Below are positions 60,201 to 64,000 of a stretch of DNA of 64,000 nucleotides, piece after piece. The stretch is taken from contig UQTJ01000005.1 in assembly GCA_900544075.1 (NCBI GenBank), positions 1 through 64,000 of the forward strand, read 5' to 3'. The position numbers and the translations under genes are program-made. The notes under the pieces were generated by a model. The model saw only the letters and a list, made by a program, of their open reading frames with translations, ran no database searches and had not been told where the DNA came from. Position 1 is the stretch's first letter; each line of letters begins with the position of its first letter. This DNA is from an uncultured Bacteroides sp. (GTDB taxonomy: Bacteria; Bacteroidota; Bacteroidia; Bacteroidales; Bacteroidaceae).

Positions 60201-60327
60201 GATTATCTACCGAAGGATACTCTCTTACTCCCAAAGTGGTATATCCTATCATACCGAACAAAAGAATAATTATAGTAAGTACTGTAGCCAGTACAGGGCG
60301 ACGAATACTTAATTCTGATATATTCAT
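57292..60327 (-). CDS. RND-family efflux pump (AcrB/HAE1 type)
   Basis: 1011 residues with 12 helices. After the first helix (VLATVLTIIILLFGMIGYTTLGVREYP) comes a periplasmic domain, then the proton-relay region GLVVDDAIVMTENIYIRIEKG with the two aspartates. ISIRRPVLA and the late GLVAKNGILIVEFANQ are signature segments of hydrophobe/amphiphile exporters. The substrate cannot be told. It lies between the adaptor (14 bp) and TolC genes. No regulator is adjacent. Confidence 0.95.
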   Translation of the reverse strand: MNISELSIRRPVLATVLTIIILLFGMIGYTTLGVREYPSVDNPIISVTCSYAGANADVIENQITEPLEQNINGIPGIRSLSSVSQQGQCRITVEFELSVDLETAANDVRDKVSRAQRYLPRDCDPPTVSKADADASPILMVAIQSQTRSLLELSEIASLTVKEQLQTISDVSSVSIWGEKRYSMRIWLDPTKMAGYGITPVDVKKAMDNENVELPSGSIEGNTMELTLRTMGQMHTAKEFNNVVIKEVNGRVIRLSDIGFAELGPADLKSYMKMNGVPMVGVVVIPQPGANHIEIADAVYERMEQMRKDLPEDVNYMYGFDNTKFIRASIAEVESTVYEAFVLVIIIIFLFLRDWRVTLIPCIVIPVSLIGAFFVMYVAGFSINVLTMLAVVLSVGLVVDDAIVMTENIYIRIEKGMKPFDAGIEGAKEIFFAVISTTITLVAVFLPIVFMEGTSGRLFREFSFVVAGSVIISSFAALTFTPMLATKLLVYRERQSWFYRKTEPFFEGLNNIYSRSLNAFLKHRIISVPFIFITLGLIGYLWINIPSEMAPLEDRSQINIMTRAAEGASYEYIRDYTEDIFDLTDSIIPDAEFITARVSSGSGNISVTLKDLRERDYSQMEAAEKLSKAIKTKTKARAFVRQQSSFGGRKSSMPVQYVIQATSLEKLEKVLPEFLSQVYDNPVFQMADVDLKFSSPEVRVNINRDKAGTMGVSVRDIAETLQYGLSGQRMGYFYMNGKQYEILAQINRQQRNQPANIKSIYIRNDNGDMIQLDNLVEFVESIAPPKLYHYNRFLSATVSAGLSEGYTIGEGLDEMDKIAASTLDETFRTALSGDSKEYRESSSSLMFAFILALILIYLILAAQFESFKDPFIIMLTVPLAIAGALVFMYFNDITMNIFSQIGIIMLIGLVAKNGILIVEFANQKQEAGEDKMSAIRDAALQRLRPILMTSASTVLGLIPLAFATGEGANQRIAMGTAVVGGMIVSTFLTMYIVPAIYSYISTNRAKKEKKQ

Positions 60328-60341
60328 GGCTACAACTGATA

Positions 60342-61424
60342 TTAATTGATTTTATCTAATACTACAGGCATTCCTGTACGAAGCTGCAATGTACCTGAAG
60401 TGAGAATGGTGTCACCGGCAGACAAACCTCGCAAAATCTGTATTTCAGATTCCGTACGAATACCCAATTCCACATCAACCGGATATGCAAGTCCTGAACG
60501 ATATACAAAAACCTTATTCTTGCCCATCTCAGGAACAATAGCCTCCGAAGGGATTGCTATGGCATCATGTATTTCCGTCTGTTTCAGCTGAATATCGGCA
60601 TAGCGTCCCGGCAACAACTCACCATTACGGTTTGGGAATATGGCGCGTACAGTCATAGTATGCGTCTCTGTATCTATACTTGATTCTGTGGCATAAACCT
60701 GAGCACTGAAAGCATCAAGTTTTCCCTCTACCTTAAAAGTAAGGTTAGTTCCTTTCTTTACTTGTCTGGCATATCGTTCAGGGACAGCAAATTCCACTTT
60801 CAGCGGTGTTATTTTTGTAAGTTTAGCCACCACAGTTGTAGGAGAAGCATAGGCACCTATACTTACCTGACGCAATCCCACTATTCCATCGAAAGGAGCA
60901 CGCAGCTCTGTCATAGCAATATTAGCTTTTACATTCTCTATGTCAGCATCCAGTATTGCAAGTTCTGTCTTTACCTGCTCGTAGGCTTCCTTACTGACAG
61001 CATCTCTCTGCAACAAAGCATTCTGTCTGAACACACGATCTTCGGCCAAAGGCATCTGTGCCTCCAGTCTTGATAGTTGAGCCTTTAACTGTCTGTCATT
61101 AACTTTTGCCAAGAGTTCCCCTTTTGTCACCGCTGAACCTTCATTGAAAAATATATCTATAATTTTACCTGAGATTTCAAACGAAAGGTTCACCTCTTCA
61201 TCCGGTACAAGTTTTCCACTTACAAATATCTGATCAGTAATCAGATGAGGTTCCACAATCATGGCGTTCACACTTAATGCCGTCTTCTTAGTCTGTTGTT
61301 TTGGCTTTTCTATTTCAGCCTCATTAAGTTCTACATTTTTCCTCGGAGTGAATGTACGCACTCCAACCACTATTGCACCAATCACAATAACCCCTAAAAT
61401 ACCCCATTTAATGTGTTTTTTCAT
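60342..61424 (-). CDS. RND periplasmic adaptor (membrane fusion protein)
   Basis: 360 residues: an N-terminal membrane anchor (about 8-26), a lipoyl/barrel-sandwich domain in two parts (ISGKIIDIFFNEGSAVTKGELLAKVNDRQLK; TELRAPFDGIVGLRQVSIGAYAS), a short helical hairpin between them, and beta-barrel and membrane-proximal domains. It links the pump and TolC genes that follow, and is first in the operon. Confidence 0.94.
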   Translation of the reverse strand: MKKHIKWGILGVIVIGAIVVGVRTFTPRKNVELNEAEIEKPKQQTKKTALSVNAMIVEPHLITDQIFVSGKLVPDEEVNLSFEISGKIIDIFFNEGSAVTKGELLAKVNDRQLKAQLSRLEAQMPLAEDRVFRQNALLQRDAVSKEAYEQVKTELAILDADIENVKANIAMTELRAPFDGIVGLRQVSIGAYASPTTVVAKLTKITPLKVEFAVPERYARQVKKGTNLTFKVEGKLDAFSAQVYATESSIDTETHTMTVRAIFPNRNGELLPGRYADIQLKQTEIHDAIAIPSEAIVPEMGKNKVFVYRSGLAYPVDVELGIRTESEIQILRGLSAGDTILTSGTLQLRTGMPVVLDKIN

Positions 61425-61734
61425 ATCAATAATTTATTTTGCCTACAAACTTACGGAAAATATTCGAAATATTTCATTAACAATAAAAAAACAATTTGTC
61501 AAAATGATTTCTATAATATCCCCAGATTGGTGAATTTGCATCTTAAATCATAGTGCAGTAAAAAAACAGAATCTCACTCAGTCACTGCATCGCAAAAATC
61601 AAGCTAACTAAAACAATAAACATCATTATTTTATTTCAGGAATACTTACAATATCAAAAGCTCAGCGATTTTTAAAACTTGCAATCATATTAATAATTAG
61701 AAACGACTCCACTTCTGTTTGATTATAGAAAAAA

Positions 61735-61752
61735 AGCCGGCATTATCCGGCT
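61735..61752 (-). terminator. unassigned terminator-like hairpin
   Basis: AGCCGG-CATTAT-CCGGCT. On the minus strand it is followed by T7. No gene ends just upstream of it on that strand (xylE ends about 400 bp away), so it may end a small RNA or serve a lost gene. Confidence 0.6.
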
Positions 61753-62090
61753 CAACTTAGATGTTCAAATAAAACAAGCTGACATTTCAAATACAACGAC
61801 AAGGCATTTTTATATAAATAACAAGACATTTTTCTCAACATTCCAATTATTTATATTACAAAAACAATCAAGGTTTTTATGATTTTAGGGATATATAATT
61901 AAGAAAATCACAATTATAATACGATTTTCATTTAACACTTCACTCTATATCGAATAAATTTTCAAACTATGAAGTCACCGAAACTCTCAAGATAATAACT
62001 TTTTGCATTATTTACACCCATAATAATATCATATAGTAAATACAGCATTATCCAAGAAATCTCAACAAAAAAAGTACTGTACATAAAAAA

Positions 62091-62129
62091 AGAAAATCCA
62101 CGAGACAATACATCCCGCAGATTTTCCTT
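62091..62129 (-). terminator. terminator after xylE
   Basis: On the minus strand GAAAATC...GATTTTC arms with partly paired GC-rich inner stem are followed by T7, 20 bp past the xylE stop. Confidence 0.7.
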
Positions 62130-62148
62130 AAAAGCATATAAATCTAAA

Positions 62149-63627
62149 TTACTTGTGTTTCTTCCAGAGTCTTGTCATGTCTTCAAGAGTCTTTCCTTTG
62201 GTTTCTGGAACCATTTTCCATACGAATACGGCTGCTATAACACAAATCACTCCGTAGAGTCCGTACACGAACATATGACCGAACTTAACTCCCATATCTC
62301 CGGCACTCATGTTATACATAGGCAGGAATGTAGAAGATACTATGAAGTTGAATATCCACTGGAACGCTACAGCTATAGCTACGGCACCGCCACGAATAGT
62401 ATTAGGGAATATCTCTGCGATAAGAACCCAGCAGATAGGTCCCCAGCTGAACATGAACGAAGCACTATATATCATGATGCTTACTACAGGTACTATAGCA
62501 GGAAGACCTGTTACTGCATTACTCAATGCTACGCCGAAAGCTCCGATAGCCATACCTATAGAGCCCCATATCAAGAGAGGTTTTCTTCCAAGACGTTCTA
62601 CTGTAAATATAGCAAGCAGAGTAAACAGGATATTTACCACACCCATAAAAACTGTCTGAATCATAGGGTTACCCATACCCATGCTTTCAAATATACGAGG
62701 AGCAAAATACAATACGGCGTTGATACCTACAGCCTGCTGGAACACACTAAGCATTATACCTACGAATATTACAGTCCAACCGTAAGTAAACAGCTTTTCA
62801 GTCTTCTCTTCTGCTGTAGCCTTGATGTCCTGAAGAATAGCCTTAGCCTGAGTCAGACCATTGATTCTGCTCAATACGAACAAAGCCTTTTCATCCTTAC
62901 CTACCATTGCAAGATATCTCGGTGTTTCAGGAACAAGCAAAACGAGCAATGTGAAAAGTCCTGCAGGAACAGCCTCGCTCACGAACATAAGCCTCCAGCC
63001 TGTTTCTATAGTCCACGCAGCTTCTCCCGGATTTAAAATCTGATTGACGCCCTCTACCGCCTTGATAACAGGGTTTATATTGTCTCCCAAAATAAGGAAA
63101 TTAACGAAATAAACTACCAGCTGACCGAATATGATTGCAAACTGGTTCCATGAAACCAATGTACCACGGATGTTGCTTGGAGCAATCTCGGCAATATACA
63201 TCGGGCATATGGCTGAAGCCAGACCAACACCTACTCCCCCTAAAACACGATAAAAGTTGAAAGCTATCAATAATGAATATGTAGGTTTTCCATAATCAAA
63301 GAAAAGGAATTCCGGCCAATACGAGCCCAATGCGGAAAGGAAAAACATGATACCCGCCATGAACAGCGAGTTCTTACGTCCGAAACGTGATGCAAAGAAA
63401 CCTGATATGGCACTACCGATGATACAACCTATCAGCGCACTTGAAGAAGTAATGCCATGCCATGCATCTGTATAAGTAAAGTCACTTGCACCCATGAAGA
63501 ATGCCTGAAGTCCTTTTTCAGCTCCGGAGATTACGGCTGTATCATATCCGAATAACAATCCGCCCAATACAGCAACGAGGACTATGGAAAAGAGATAGGC
63601 TTTGCTGCCTTTTTCTGTATTATTCAT
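62149..63627 (-). CDS. xylE: D-xylose:proton symporter (MFS sugar porter)
   Basis: 492 residues with 12 helices. Sugar-porter signatures are present: GGLLFGYDTAVISGA (18-32), ASRFGRKNSLFMAG, PMYIAEIAPSNIRGTLVSWNQ, PETPRYL, FTVERLGRKPLLIWG and VPETKGKTLEDM. The neighbouring xylose isomerase gene supports xylose as substrate. An insert with AVEGVNQILNPGEAAW (about 190-205) lengthens the external loop before helix 6, as in other XylE proteins. Confidence 0.95.
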   Translation of the reverse strand: MNNTEKGSKAYLFSIVLVAVLGGLLFGYDTAVISGAEKGLQAFFMGASDFTYTDAWHGITSSSALIGCIIGSAISGFFASRFGRKNSLFMAGIMFFLSALGSYWPEFLFFDYGKPTYSLLIAFNFYRVLGGVGVGLASAICPMYIAEIAPSNIRGTLVSWNQFAIIFGQLVVYFVNFLILGDNINPVIKAVEGVNQILNPGEAAWTIETGWRLMFVSEAVPAGLFTLLVLLVPETPRYLAMVGKDEKALFVLSRINGLTQAKAILQDIKATAEEKTEKLFTYGWTVIFVGIMLSVFQQAVGINAVLYFAPRIFESMGMGNPMIQTVFMGVVNILFTLLAIFTVERLGRKPLLIWGSIGMAIGAFGVALSNAVTGLPAIVPVVSIMIYSASFMFSWGPICWVLIAEIFPNTIRGGAVAIAVAFQWIFNFIVSSTFLPMYNMSAGDMGVKFGHMFVYGLYGVICVIAAVFVWKMVPETKGKTLEDMTRLWKKHK

Positions 63628-63663
63628 AATAACAAGATTTTTAATTAATGAAAAACGAAAGAA

Positions 63664-63714
63664 GTCGGTACACTGCTGTCATAGGTCTATAACCGCCGAC
63701 AGCCGTGCGCCGAC
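63664..63714 (-). promoter_or_regulatory. stable hairpin between xylA and xylE
   Basis: 17-base arms (63664-63680 and 63698-63714), GTCGG...GCTGTC against GACAGC...CCGAC with three mismatches. There is no T tract, so it is more likely an mRNA-processing or stability element tuning xylE against xylA than a terminator. Confidence 0.55.
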
Positions 63715-63743
63715 CATGTTCTGACTATTTTACTAATCAGATA

Positions 63744-64000
63744 TTAGCAATACATATTTACAATAGCCTCGTAAAGTTCCTGCTTACCGCTTGTCTGTTT
63801 TGGTTCGCCGTTAGCCTTAGCATAAGCCACAACATCTTCAAGAGTAAGTTTTCCTTCTTCGAATTCTTTACCCTTACCGCTGTCGAATGAAGAGTAACGG
63901 TCAGCAAGCATCTTCTTGTATGGAGATTCTTCGAGCAAACGAGCTGCATTTTCAAGAGCGCGAGCCATAGCATCCATACCTGCGATGTGAGCGATGAAGA
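63744..64000 (-). CDS. xylA: xylose isomerase, C-terminal part (runs off the window)
   Basis: The last 84 codons of xylose isomerase. FIAHIAGMDAMARALENAA, LADRYSSFDSGKGKEFEEGKL and the ending LYEAIVNMYC match the C-terminal helices of the long class II XylA. The reading frame is open to the right edge, so the start lies outside. Catalytic residues are in the missing part. It is upstream of xylE on the same strand, 116 bp apart. Confidence 0.93.
   Translation of the reverse strand, partial: FIAHIAGMDAMARALENAARLLEESPYKKMLADRYSSFDSGKGKEFEEGKLTLEDVVAYAKANGEPKQTSGKQELYEAIVNMYC

Larger units (their letters stand above)
61425..62148. other. 724-bp gene-free gap between the efflux operon and xylE
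   Basis: AT-rich throughout with no credible ORF on either strand. It contains two minus-strand terminator-like hairpins, at 61735-61752 and 62091-62129. Only the second is explained by a neighbouring gene. No TAnnTTTG element was spotted on the minus strand between them. Confidence 0.55.

Noticed and set aside
62155..63036. 293-codon open frame opposite xylE
   Set aside because: Its Ser/Tyr/His-rich composition and lack of any domain mark it as a shadow of the transporter gene.

Overview
The window looks like a chromosomal segment of a gut-type Bacteroidales (Bacteroides, Phocaeicola, Prevotella or a near relative). The evidence is the recurring TAnnTTTG promoter element 20-60 bp before start codons, the near absence of strong Shine-Dalgarno sequences, families typical of the phylum (DUF4954, DUF3791/DUF3990, the FolK-like and HsdR_N-like orphans, many small lipoproteins), an archaeal/eukaryotic-type ProRS and PyrK-PyrD (class 1B). 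A serine-type sulfatase and a polyferredoxin/iron-sulfur reductase operon point to an anaerobe. I cannot name the species. No tRNA, rRNA, CRISPR array, prophage or transposase was found.

Layout. 0-2.1 kb: dTDP-sugar genes rfbC-rfbA converge on a FolK-like gene across a dispersed inverted-repeat element. 2.2-8 kb: a protease-dead M16 homologue, an exported MORN-repeat protein, a eukaryotic-type glycogen branching enzyme and an overlapping membrane protein. 8-20.1 kb is housekeeping: proS, a NIF3 protein with a zinc-ribbon coiled-coil partner, an orphan HsdR-N-like domain divergent from holA, an HTH regulator behind a large cluster of 12-bp palindromes, pyrK-pyrD, trmD, ligA and dapA. 20.5-23.3 kb: an MgtC-like protein and DUF4954.

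23.4-30.8 kb is accessory: two Ig-like lipoproteins with a winged-helix/PD-(D/E)XK-like protein on the plus strand, converging with a five-gene minus-strand cassette (regulator, transmembrane Ser/Thr kinase, DUF456, lipoprotein, large exported MORN-like protein). 31-35.5 kb: cupin, HxlR, and an arsenic-type operon (CcdA/ArsG remnant, small thioredoxin, permease, ArsC) whose promoter-proximal part has been lost next to a PepSY membrane protein. 35.6-39.8 kb: sulfatase, an HxlR-controlled flavodoxin/NTF2 pair and a Cof-type HAD phosphatase. 40-43.2 kb is a metal-homeostasis block: Fur, a split AraC regulator, a DmeF-like CDF exporter overlapping FeoA, and a second AraC. 43.2-47.6 kb: two overlapping radical-SAM genes, YhcH, a PGN_0703-like nuclease and a three-gene DUF3791-DUF3990-DUF3791 module resembling a toxin-antitoxin system. 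47.7-55.9 kb: NfeD-SPFH, a CobB/CbiA homologue without its glutaminase cysteine, a WalJ-like MBL protein, a DUF1893/aldo-keto reductase/polyferredoxin operon and an M48 lipoprotein protease. 56-61.4 kb: a complete RND efflux operon. 62.1-64 kb: xylE and the 3' end of xylA.

The most interesting items are the palindrome array at 13.2-13.75 kb with a promoter embedded in it, the DUF3791/DUF3990 module, the kinase cassette, the AraC regulator split by an ATGA junction, the CobB with a Cys-to-Gly change, and the inverted-repeat element that writes the end of folK.
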